From positions 4,588,001 to 4,652,000 of the forward strand of contig JARGXX010000068.1 in NCBI GenBank assembly GCA_030374765.1: a stretch of 64,000 bases of DNA, read 5' to 3'. Within the stretch, counting starts at the first letter, position 1, and the number at the start of each line of letters is the position of its first letter. The stretch comes from Agarophyton chilense (lineage: Eukaryota; Rhodophyta; Florideophyceae; Gracilariales; Gracilariaceae). Below the pieces are notes generated by a model that was not told the DNA's origin, did not search any database, and saw nothing but the letters and a program-made list of their open reading frames with translations. This document shows, piece after piece, positions 42,002 through 52,090 of the stretch. The position numbers and the translations under genes are program-made.

Positions 42002-43148
42002 CCTTCCATCACACTTGTTAAATACATTTCATAGATAATTCTGTAAACAAGTACTGTGTGGACGCCATCTTTGGGAGTGACGCTAAGGGCCAGACTTACA
42101 GTAAGGGCAAGACTAGCAGTATAGTGTGCAATATATCTATATTATAGAGTTTTCGTCGCTTGTGGCATCACTACCAGTGTGCTTTATCTATATTTCGGAG
42201 CTAAAATTTTACCTCCAGCTCTATATCGATCTCCATCTCGCAGCAATATGATATAGAACGCGACCCCTCTCCAAATCATGTCAAATCAAGACTGCTGAGG
42301 CCAATGAGATCTCAAACGCTATATCTGCGACATAGGATCTTTTTCAAGAGTCTTCCACGCCTTGGCGCGCAAACTTTTGGCGCCAGCGCTTTCTTCAAAA
42401 TTTCCTCCACCACCCACGAAAAAAACGTAAAACAATGCCTTGTACACCACCCCTCAGGGTTCTTGGACCTCCATCATCATCGTCGCCTTTGTAGGCTCAA
42501 TTTCCAACTTCATAACGGTCTTTGCCAATAAAAACGCAGAATGCCTCTCAGCCAATAAAACAACCGAGAATGGCTGCCCCGATTTTTGTAGTTTCTAGAA
42601 GAGCGCTTGGATTCCAATTATTGCATTTATCATCGACTGGACTGAAAGAAAGAGAAATATACCAGATTTTTCCGTCTATGATTTCTCATAAAAGCACAAT
42701 ACTACCAGTTTCTACGAAATCAACCTCTGCAAATGAAGCTTTTAACTTACAAGCGTCACCAATTTCTTTTGATTCAATTTCTAACGCCGATCAAATAACC
42801 ACTTCTTATTCATCACCACGGCACGCCTTAAAGATTGAAAACAATCACACATCCCCGTCAAAAAAGAAGCGGCTGGGCAGAGGTCTCTCATTTACGGATG
42901 AAGAAGTTTTTTCCTTGGCCAAATTGTGGATCGAACAATCTGAAAAGGGCTGTAATCAACACAAAAAATACTTTGGGGCGTTGTGGAGAGAATTTGTCAA
43001 GAAAAGTACAAAATGAGACGTTCATCGGCTTCATTACGCAGCACATGGCAACGAATAGCACGGGAAACTCATTATTTTATCGAAGCAAATCGAAAAGTGC
43101 GAGCACTACATATATCAGGTATTAATGATGTAATGATTGAACATCTTG
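42002..43148 (+). mobile_element. PIF/Harbinger-type ORF1 repeat, copy 1, cut by gypsy B
   Basis: About 1.15 kb aligned along its length with 56,170-57,335 (about 85-90% by eye). The right part encodes a Myb/trihelix-like DNA-binding segment: SFTDEEVFSLAKLWIEQS...LWREFVKKSTK, continuing in the next frame with RSSASLRSTWQRIARETHYF. This is the pattern of the accessory ORF1 protein of PIF/Harbinger transposons, which helps the transposase enter the nucleus and bind DNA. The frame change occurs at the same place as in copy 2. The element stops abruptly at 43,148 where the left LTR of gypsy B begins; the remaining ORF1 part is not found on the other side of B. The left 600 bp are non-coding, with AT-rich and palindromic bits near 42,080-42,110. 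Confidence 0.7.
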
Positions 43149-44063
43149 TGTAGAGCAACGCCCAGTTAGGACATACTTGAAGATGCAACTCATAGAATGA
43201 GGATTGAAACCTCCGAGGGTTATGACTATGATCCCCTCTAAGGTATGCTGAGGTGGCACTGTTTTCTGGTTATATTTCGCCTATAAGGGAAAATTCGGAT
43301 GGCCCATGGTTGGATTGGCCCTGTGATACACGTGGCTTAATTTTGGCACCGATTTTCGGATATTTGTAGAACGTTGGACTTTTGGGCCCTGACAGTTGGA
43401 TCTCCACGTGTATGGCCCTAAGCAGGTGTGCACTACTGTAGAGTTTAGTTAGTGGGCCCTACTTAGGGAGTTGAGATCTGACAGTCCAAAGCTCAAAGTA
43501 AATGGTAACCAAGGTTGGTCTTCGATACCTTTAGAGGTTCTTCGTCGCCATCGTTTCGGCCTTACAACTCGGAACGGGCTCTGGATAGCAACGCCTGCGT
43601 AGGGACACGACTCCACTTGGAGAGTGCCCACGTTTGGGTTCCGTGCAACCACCCCCTTGGGACCGCTCAGACGACCTGCGTGCACGATACCCCGTGGGGG
43701 TTCTGCTTACTTGTTGCGTGCTTTTTGTGTTTCCTTTCGAGGACAGGTTTTCGCCCCTGTATTGGGTTTCTTTTGTTGTTTCGCCCCTTTTCTGGTTCTC
43801 GGGTCCGGTGCCTGTTAGTGCCCGACCCTCGCCCCGTTTTTCCTCTTCGCCGGATTTTCCCCCATTCTTTGGGATACCCATACCCATTCCTGATCCAACG
43901 GTTTCTACCCCTCACCTCCGTCGGTACTGCCGGAATCCCCCGTGGGAGTTACACCCCACACTACGGGTGGAACGGAGGGCTCTGTCTCTGAGTCTGCCTC
44001 CCCCCAGGGAGCAAGGCTTCGAACACCTTGAGAGCACTTCCCGTCGCCGGGTTTTGCTCCACA
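43149..44063 (+). repeat. Left LTR of element B
   Basis: 915 bp, TGTAGAGC...CTCCACA. It begins exactly where the Harbinger ORF1 sequence is interrupted (after ...CATCTTG). Confidence 0.92.
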
Positions 44064-44065
44064 AG

Positions 44066-44083
44066 TGGTCTCCCGACTTAGAA
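44066..44083 (+). other. Primer-binding site of element B
   Basis: Same TGGTCTCCCGACTTAGAA sequence, 2 nt after the LTR, as in element A. Confidence 0.7.
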
Positions 44084-44289
44084 TCCGTTCTCGGACTTTT
44101 GGGTTTGTCATCCACGTGTTGGAATATCTCTTGGAAGAGGAATCACCGTCGTGAAGATTTGTTGTAGTGGTCCCCTTTGGAAAGGGTGGAATTGGTTTTT
44201 ATTTTTGTTTTGTGTTACGTCATCCGTTCTCCGGGAATCTCGTGATCGAATTCATCGTTACCCCGAATCGTCGGTGTCGTGTCTGCTGC

Positions 44290-46319
44290 ATGACGCCGCC
44301 TACCCGTGGTCCCAGGACTGGATCGAACCGTCAAGCGGATTCAGTGCCCCCGGCCCCGCCTAGGCCGAGGAGCTCAATTCCCGAAGGTCGGAACGATTCC
44401 GGTATCGATCCGGACACTCGGAGAGCACCCTCAGTGGTTTCAGGTCCTCGAGAGGTCGTGGCTGTGGGCCCAGCTCCAGTGGTGGAGACCCCCTCAGCAG
44501 CACCCCGAAGTCGGGCCGACCCTGAATTACAGCGCCTGGAGACTCGAATCGATATCGCCAACGCGGCTCACGTCGAGCTCCTTCAGGAGGTTACTACCCT
44601 CCGCCTCAAGGTGGAGGACGCCCAGGTGCGGGGAGTCGCCGATGACCTTCGTACCCTGAGGAGGGATGTGAACTCCCTTTTGGAAAGCTTTGGTACCCCT
44701 GGGGTCTTTATCCAGAAGTACCGGAGCCTCGTGGAGGAGCACCGCGTGCAAGCGGAACGCTTCCGAGCTCGGCTGGACACCCTCGACGCCATTATCCGTA
44801 TGGACGGAGACACAGAAGCCTCGAAGGATAAACCCGACGTTTCGGAAGACGAAGAACACCGCTCCGCTAAACGGGACCGCCGCAAGTCCAAGAAGAGGGT
44901 TCACCTCCAAGAGGATTTATCGGATTCCGATCCCAATCGCTCGTCATCGAGTTCGTCCTCCGAATCTTCAGATAGTGAAGATGGACGCCGGTCATCCCGG
45001 GCGACTCGGTCGAAGGCTACTTACACTCTCAAGGGGCAATCCGTACCCGGAAGAAGGGTAGGAAACACCTTGGATTAAGGGAGCTGAAGCCGACGAATCC
45101 TCTCTATCGGAAGCTGCTATCGTACCGCTATTACCGGTTGGATAACCCTTCGGGAGATCGAACATCCCGCGGAACGGGTAAGGTCAAGGACTACATCAAA
45201 AGGCTGAGCATCACCCTACAGAAGAGGGAGTTCACAGGAACAGACCCAATTCTTGTGCCCGATTTCCTTGCGAGGTTCGTCCAGGAGGCTGACATCTTCG
45301 GTATGAGTGAAGCGCAAGCGTATCTTGCATTACCCTATTTCTTAAAGGGAATGGCTGAAGACCAGTTCAACTCCGTCCGTGGATCATCCCGAGCCTTGGA
45401 AGGGGGAGTCACGTGCTGGCCCGAAGCGGTGCAGTACCTCTTGAGGTCATACGCTACTGTAAATGCGATTCAGGAAGCAATCCTTGCATTAAGGGATACG
45501 CGGCAGAAGCCGATGGAAACCGAAACGGTGTATTCAACTCGCTTGAATAAAGCGTTTCACCGATGCGGGAATGTATTCCCCGCCTACGAGAGATGCTCCA
45601 TGTTTGTGGATGGTTTGGACCCCTCGATAAGGGCATTGGTTGCCCGACATCGGGAAGAGAAGCGCAAGCTGACCTACTTGGAACTGGTTCAGTACGCCCA
45701 GGCTGAGGGGGATACTCTCCGTGCCCGGCAGAACCGAAAGAGTCGGCCGACACGTGCACTCCTCGCCGATGGAGGTAACTCGTCTTTGTCACTCGCAGGA
45801 GGCCCTGCCCCTGTGGGGGTCAATGATAACATTCACTTCATGGGAAGTAACCCCGAATCTATGGGTACGTCTGAGTTGCCGTCGACATCCGCTCCGACTA
45901 CGGATGAAGACCCTGCGCTCTTTACCCACGGACGGAGGGTTCCAGCCGCATCGCTACCTTTTGCGAATACCGCTGCTCGGTTCTCCCGCCCCGGATGGAG
46001 GGATACAGCACCACGTCGCGTGGATTCACGTCCACAACCGAACCCGGCAGAGCTGATTTGCTATTTGTGTTACCTCCGTGGTCACAAAGCACCAGACTGC
46101 ACATTTCCCCTGCAGGAGGGTTCACGAATTATCGCTCAGTACGAGGCTCTGACCCCTGAGGAGAAAGCTCGAGTCCCGAGTAGGTCCTGTGAGGAACAAT
46201 GGATACTCCGAGCTCACCTTGCTGACAGGGATACAGAACTTGTACCCGCGAACGGGGAACAACCGGTCCCCTTCGAGGCAGCTGCACCGAATTCGGTGGG
46301 GTCCGCTTCGAAAAACTAA
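44290..46319 (+). CDS. gag region of element B (fossil)
   Basis: Same two-part layout as in A: a Pro/Arg-rich N-terminus with a coiled-coil stretch and an acidic Ser-rich tail (44,290-45,078), then the capsid-like part with the zinc-knuckle region CYLC..RGHKAPDC (45,138-46,319). It ends at the same junction with pol. The knuckle cysteines and histidine are clearer here than in A. Confidence 0.75.
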
Positions 46320-46374
46320 ACTTGGGAGTCTCCCCTGCGGGAGGGGCGTCTTCTAAGCCGGAGTTGAAGACGCC
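46310..46374 (+). promoter_or_regulatory. Probable gag-pol minus-1 recoding site of element B
   Basis: Identical to the site in A: AAAAAC then the gag stop TAA (46,311-46,319), followed by the 5-bp and 9-bp perfect stems. Complete conservation between copies that differ elsewhere fits a functional RNA signal but is not proof, given how close the copies are. Confidence 0.6.
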
Positions 46375-49300
46375 CGAGGCGCTCCAGCTTCGCTCCCCAG
46401 CTGTGACAATCCTTTCAAGGAAAACGGCTGACACCGACGTTAACTCGGGATACTTTAGTGTCCTCCGTCGCCCGTGGATACGGTCCCGTAATCTTCGTAT
46501 TCCGGATCGAGTTATGGTAATGGCCAAGCGGAATTATAAGGTATTCGCCGACTTCGGCCTGTCCAACCAGTTTATGGTTCGTCAAATATCTGTCCTGGAT
46601 ACAGGAGCCGCTCCTAACTTAATTCATGTTGAATTGTTACCCCCGCTGCTCCGGGTTCAAGTTTGTACCGGTCCACGTTTGGATATCGCCGATGGGAACA
46701 ACCACCCGCTACGGACACTGGGTACAATTTCCCTCATGGCGAGGTTAGGCTCCTATCTCGTTCAGCTAGAGTTTATTGTATGCAAGTCACTTGCAGCACC
46801 AGTCATACTGGGTTGTGACTTTTGCGACCGCTTCGTGGAAGCCATCCGTCCTCGGAATAGAACTGTGGAACTCGAAGACGGGTCTACGATCCCAATCGTT
46901 CGTAAACCCTTACAGGGAGCAGCGCGAACACGCGTTCCTCTCCCTGTCGCGCAGGAATCCGTGAAGAAGGACCCGGTGTCTACACGGGTAAAGGTTGCGA
47001 AGTCAGTGGCTATCCCGCCAGAAACCCGGGTTTGGGTCACAGTTGTTACCAAACAAATTGGTGTGCATGTGGTACAACCGAACCCGTATCTGTATACGCG
47101 GCGTCAACTCGCCCTTGCGAATGGGGTTGTCTCCGTGGAACCGGATAAACCTTTCAAGGTTTTGGTAGCCAACTTTGGAAAGACAACGCAGCATTTGGTC
47201 AAACTCCAGATCCTGGGTTCTGTTCTTCCACACCCGCATGCGGTTGTACCTACAAAGATCTCTATCGCAGAGGTCCTTGGTGTGGCGGACCCTAAGGAGG
47301 GGGAGGACACTGCCGAAATCGCGGAAGACGGTGAGCATACGACTGCAGCTCCACACGCTGAACACTTTAAACCTCAGGAGGTTACGGCCCCTATCACAGG
47401 AGCACACCAGACGGATCCTGTTCAGGAATTGGAAAAATGGGATCTCAACCATGTACCCGCATCTCATCGGGAGAAGCTGAGGCACATGCTTCGTGAATTT
47501 ACCCCCATGTGGGATGGTTCCCTTGGAACTATTGGGATTACAGAACACCGCATCGACTTGTTACCGAACACTCGGCCTATTGCCCAACACCCTTACAGGG
47601 CTGGACCGAAAGCTCGGGAAGAGGAGAAATCTCAGGTGGAGAAGATGCTGAATGCGGGCGTAATTGAACCTGCCCAGTCCGCTTGGGCCTCACCAGTGGT
47701 GTTAGTTCCGAAACCGGATGGATCGTGGCGTTTCTGCATCGATTACAGACGCCTGAACGAGGTAACCATTAAGGATGTGTACCCGATCCCTCGGATGGAC
47801 GAATACATCGACTCCCTTGGGAGCGCTACTGTTTTCTCTACCCTCGACACCAATTCGGGCTACTGGCAAGTCCCTATTAGGGAGGAAGATCGAGACAAAA
47901 CGGCTTTCGTGTGTCATAAAGGACTTTTCCGATTCCGGAGGATGCCTTTTGGGTTGACAAATGCCCCCGCAACGTTTCAACGGGCGATAGACATTCTGTT
48001 GGCTCCCTTCAAGTGGAGGACGTGTCTAGTGTATTTAGACGACATTATTGTCTTCTCCAACAACCTGGATGACCACCTCGAACACGTCAGGGACGTAATG
48101 AAGATACTCCGCGACGCGGGAATCACCTTGAAACTCAAGAAGTGCGAGTTTTTCACCGATTCGGTTAAGTATCTGGGTCATATCATCCGTCCCGGACAGC
48201 TTTCAATCGATGAAGTACGAGTGAAATCCTTGAAGGAAGCAAAACACCCTAAAACTCAAACGGAGTTGCGATCCTTCTTAGGTCTGTGTAACGTGTATCG
48301 CCGATTCGTCCCGAACTTTGCGGATATTGCCACCCCCCTCAACAGGCTCCTGACGAAGGGACAACCAGTTGAACTGGAACCTTTTGGCGACGCGGAAGCG
48401 TCTGCCTTCACGGCACTGGTGAATGCCGTAACATCACCGCCAATCTTGGCTCTACCCAATCCTGGGCTCCCTTACGAAGTGGACACCGATGCTAGTGCAA
48501 ACCAAGTACGGTGTGCACTGTTCCAATCCTCTGAGGATGGTGAACGACACCCTATTGGGTACTGGTCACGTTCCCTGAATGTCCATGAAAGGAACTACTC
48601 GGTCTCCGAGAAAGAATGTTTAGCCGTTGTGTGGGCCTTAGCCACACTTCGCCCCTATCTGATGGGTACTCGTTTCAAAGTCCATACGGACCACGCATGC
48701 TTGCGTTGGCTCCTGGAGATCTCCGAACCCTCGGGCCGCCTTATGCGCTGGCGTCTCCGACTGTCGGAATTCGACTTTGAGATCCTGTACAAGAAAGGGA
48801 AGCTGAACACTCAGGCTGATGCACTATCCCGCTTGGGAACCACAGCGGAAACGGAACCCTACGAGGACGATGACATCCCATGCTGTATGGTATCGGACCT
48901 CGAGGGAGGAGCTCAACCGCTGACGGATGATGTTTGTGACGGTATACTCGTCAACGAGAGTCTGGATTCGCCGACCGGCTCTTTTATACCTATCTCTCCA
49001 GAGGAGATGATACGCGAGCAACAGCTCGACCCATTCTGTACACGGATTCGGGCTCGCCTCAACAGAGGATTTCAGTTACCTTTCGAGGACGACGATCAGG
49101 GTTACCTAATCAGGACCGTTGGACCTCGCCCGAGGATAGTGGTGCCGCACACCCTACAACAGAGGGTATTACACCTCACTCACTATGTGAAGGTTGGCGC
49201 CCACCCCAGGGGAAGAAAACTGTACCTCACGTTGAGAAGGGACTTTTACTGGCCGGCAATGGCATTCGATTGTTACGCCGTCAGACGGGCCTGCGCCAAT

Positions 49301-49903
49301 TGCGCCAAGATTGACGTCAAACTTCGGAAGCACTCTAAGAAGTTGACGCTGTTCCCGGCACGGGCTGCACTCGAATTCGTGGCCATAGACATCCTAGGGG
49401 AGTTTATCAGGACGCCCCGAGGTCATCGGTATCTGCTTGTCATTTCTGACAGATTCTCTAAGCTAACGAGAACTGTGCCGCTGAAGCGGATCACCGCCGC
49501 TACCGTCGCGCAAGCGTTCGTGACCCATTGGGTGTTCGTATATGGACCGCCGGTGCAGTTGTTATCCGACAACGGAGGGCAATTCGCATCAAAGTTCTTT
49601 CAGGATGTATGTCGAATCCTTGATGTAAGGAATTTATTTGTTACTACGTATCACCCTCAGGGGAATGGCCAGGTGGAGAGGTTTAACCGCACGATACTCA
49701 ACGCTTTGAGATCGTATGTTGCGGATCACCCCAAAAATTGGGACTTGTACACAGACGCTATCACGTATGCATACAACACCCAGGTACATCGGGTTACATC
49801 GTTATCCCCATTCGAACTGGTACTGTCGAGGACACCGCCGCCGGTCGCCATCGAGGCTCAACCGACGCTGTCGACGTACCCGTCACCGGGATTGTACCGA
49901 TAA
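46322..49903 (+). CDS. pol polyprotein of element B: protease, reverse transcriptase, RNase H, integrase (fossil)
   Basis: Open frame of the same length as in A (about 1,190 residues), with roughly 27 residue differences. It has the DTG protease, YLDD reverse transcriptase, RNase H, and zinc and DDE integrase parts at the same positions. The frame is open throughout, so this copy too is recent. Confidence 0.92.
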   Translation: MGVSPAGGASSKPELKTPEALQLRSPAVTILSRKTADTDVNSGYFSVLRRPWIRSRNLRIPDRVMVMAKRNYKVFADFGLSNQFMVRQISVLDTGAAPNLIHVELLPPLLRVQVCTGPRLDIADGNNHPLRTLGTISLMARLGSYLVQLEFIVCKSLAAPVILGCDFCDRFVEAIRPRNRTVELEDGSTIPIVRKPLQGAARTRVPLPVAQESVKKDPVSTRVKVAKSVAIPPETRVWVTVVTKQIGVHVVQPNPYLYTRRQLALANGVVSVEPDKPFKVLVANFGKTTQHLVKLQILGSVLPHPHAVVPTKISIAEVLGVADPKEGEDTAEIAEDGEHTTAAPHAEHFKPQEVTAPITGAHQTDPVQELEKWDLNHVPASHREKLRHMLREFTPMWDGSLGTIGITEHRIDLLPNTRPIAQHPYRAGPKAREEEKSQVEKMLNAGVIEPAQSAWASPVVLVPKPDGSWRFCIDYRRLNEVTIKDVYPIPRMDEYIDSLGSATVFSTLDTNSGYWQVPIREEDRDKTAFVCHKGLFRFRRMPFGLTNAPATFQRAIDILLAPFKWRTCLVYLDDIIVFSNNLDDHLEHVRDVMKILRDAGITLKLKKCEFFTDSVKYLGHIIRPGQLSIDEVRVKSLKEAKHPKTQTELRSFLGLCNVYRRFVPNFADIATPLNRLLTKGQPVELEPFGDAEASAFTALVNAVTSPPILALPNPGLPYEVDTDASANQVRCALFQSSEDGERHPIGYWSRSLNVHERNYSVSEKECLAVVWALATLRPYLMGTRFKVHTDHACLRWLLEISEPSGRLMRWRLRLSEFDFEILYKKGKLNTQADALSRLGTTAETEPYEDDDIPCCMVSDLEGGAQPLTDDVCDGILVNESLDSPTGSFIPISPEEMIREQQLDPFCTRIRARLNRGFQLPFEDDDQGYLIRTVGPRPRIVVPHTLQQRVLHLTHYVKVGAHPRGRKLYLTLRRDFYWPAMAFDCYAVRRACANCAKIDVKLRKHSKKLTLFPARAALEFVAIDILGEFIRTPRGHRYLLVISDRFSKLTRTVPLKRITAATVAQAFVTHWVFVYGPPVQLLSDNGGQFASKFFQDVCRILDVRNLFVTTYHPQGNGQVERFNRTILNALRSYVADHPKNWDLYTDAITYAYNTQVHRVTSLSPFELVLSRTPPPVAIEAQPTLSTYPSPGLYR

Positions 49904-49927
49904 GCCTGGAAGGAGTGGCTTACGAAG

Positions 49928-50854
49928 ATGGTGCCGATAGCCCGGAAAGCAATGGACAAAGCTCAACGCGCATACAAGAAGGACTTTGACAATCGGGTTC
50001 GCAAACCTCTACCTCAGGTGGAGCCCGACGACTTCGTCTTCCTTCGAAAGGAATACTACAATCCTGAAAAGGAACGTAGGCACAAGCTTTCGCCAATTGT
50101 GGACGGACCCTATCGGGTGGTTTCTGTAGACCCGCACACGGTGGTATTGGATATCGCTAACCGCCACGAACGGATCTCCAGGGACCGCATCAAACGAGCG
50201 CCCAACCCAAATGTGGAAGTGGTGTCGGCACCAACGCCCTCCACAGGGGATGATTCAACGGAAGTTAACCCGTCAGGCGGAGATTCGAACACCCGCCTCG
50301 TTATACTTCCGCACTCGGAACGTGGTTTAACCGACCTACCGGAAACTTCGGATACTACCGAACCTGGGCCCGCTCCCTCAAGGGCCCAGTCAACGAACTC
50401 TTACAGAGTTACTCCCCCACCGGAGGTAATCAAGCCTCCTGGCTCTCCGCCTAAGGAGGGGGAGGAGGATTTAGTTCCTTCGCAGGACGATATTTCGGCG
50501 TCAGCCAGTCGCCCTAACGGGGAATCTAGTTCTCGCAGTGAGACGGCGAGCCCGACCGAGCCGGCGACAGAGAAGTCACAACCCCAGCGTATGGGTAGCG
50601 ACATCACCGCCGACCCAGCCGAGCACAACGTCAGAAAAGATGACGAAAACCCGCCTAGGGAGAGTCGTGTGGAGAACTCCGCACCCGGAACGCCTACAGA
50701 GCCGACGATCACCCGCCGCCGCGGACGAGACACTGAGGTGTCGCACACTCAAACCCCGCTTTCTCGGGAACGAGCTGTGTCAGCGGACCCGCACGGGGAA
50801 GATCTCGACGACGAGGTTGACCAAATTTGGCTCTTCGTTATGGAATGGGAATAG
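49928..50854 (+). CDS. Integrase C-terminal tail and linker of element B (fossil)
   Basis: Counterpart of 15,755-16,681 in A, 308 residues, with the GPYRVV block and the same Pro/Ser/Glu-rich remainder. Confidence 0.7.
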   Translation: MVPIARKAMDKAQRAYKKDFDNRVRKPLPQVEPDDFVFLRKEYYNPEKERRHKLSPIVDGPYRVVSVDPHTVVLDIANRHERISRDRIKRAPNPNVEVVSAPTPSTGDDSTEVNPSGGDSNTRLVILPHSERGLTDLPETSDTTEPGPAPSRAQSTNSYRVTPPPEVIKPPGSPPKEGEEDLVPSQDDISASASRPNGESSSRSETASPTEPATEKSQPQRMGSDITADPAEHNVRKDDENPPRESRVENSAPGTPTEPTITRRRGRDTEVSHTQTPLSRERAVSADPHGEDLDDEVDQIWLFVMEWE

Positions 50855-51022
50855 GAACTCCTATGGAGACACTGGAACCCTCAGGAATTAGAGAGAAATG
50901 AGTGAGACCCGTCGGGAACAGCTCAGGAGAGTGCTAGCGCGTGTCGAAAGCGCCACCTCACATCTGCTTGCAGAGTGGCCACCGGCGCCCGCGCATTTAT
51001 GTGGCACACGTCGAATTGCATC

Positions 51023-51169
51023 GAGCCAATCAAAAGGCTCTGACGACCAACCGTCGCGCAAACCGCCTCACTGAGCCAATCAAAAGGCTCTGACGACCAA
51101 CCGTCGCGCAAACCGCCTCACTGAGCCAATCAAAAGGCTCTGACGACCAACCGTCGCGCAAACCGCCTC
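51023..51169 (+). repeat. Three tandem copies of a 50-bp unit in element B
   Basis: The unit begins GAGCCAATCAAAAGGCTCTG and is repeated at 51,023, 51,073 and 51,123 (the last slightly short); the copies are identical. Each holds a CCAAT box and a GAGCC/GGCTC inverted repeat. Element A has one copy at about 16,852-16,901. The unit lies between the integrase tail and the chromodomain region, outside any coding part. Confidence 0.9.
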
Positions 51170-51504
51170 CGTCGCACGGCGCGTTGCACAAGAGCAACCT
51201 TCGTCCCCGTAGCTCGGGTTGACGTTGAAGTCTTACCCCCCTGATATTGGAGACGCTACCGCGTCGCGGTTTCACAACTGTCACGGAATCTAAGAACACC
51301 CTTGTTATCGGGAATATCTCAGCTTTAAGAAGAACCCAAAAGTGGGCCGTTTTGACTCCGTAGACGGAAGTTACAACGTAGCCCACAGGCCACTTGGCGC
51401 CGTTTGGACAAAGTGCTGAGACCCGCTCGCAACATGGAAAAGAACCCACCGGGGTGTGTCTAGACCCTACGTTGACACCCTCAAGGGAACTAGAGCGTTC
51501 CAAG

Positions 51505-51720
51505 ATGGAAGAGAAGCCGGAACAGGGAAAAGTGTACCCGCAGGAATTCGTTATCGATCGCATCGTGCGTCACATCTACACCCCCGAGGGAGAAGCCCGC
51601 TACCAAGTCCGATGGTATTGATTTTCGCCTGATGAGGATACAGTGGAACCCATTGAGCACCTTCCGAGGTCTAAGGTTTTATCCTATCACCGACGCGCTC
51701 GGGTAACCTTGCCTCCAAGT
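51505..51720 (+). CDS. Chromodomain region of element B (fossil)
   Basis: Counterpart of the chromodomain of A (VIDRIVRHIYTPEGE..RYQVRWY). Clearly the same module; this copy is less well preserved than that of A. Confidence 0.65.
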
Positions 51721-52090
51721 CGGGTAAGCCACCACGGGAACTGGTGTGGATGCGACCTCGAAGTGAGGAAGATGTTGGACCTCTGAAGAGGAATTGAGGA
51801 GAGTATCCCGAAAAACACGTATTGAGAGGGAATGTCTACTGGCCCTCGGCCTAGCGCCGTTAACCGGGGAACACAACACCGGTTATCGGGACAGTTTATG
51901 ATGAGAAAAGGAAAAGAAGACCCACGAAGTGGAGAAGAAGATTAAGAAGAAGATTGGACCCTAGGAAGGGAAGAAGTTGAAGACGAAGATGAAGAAGATC
52001 CTAGGAAGGAAGAAGAAAAGAAGTTATGCAAATATCAGAAGTTTACTATTGTCGCCAAGCTATGGACCCCACAATTGCCCGAAGGTGGAA

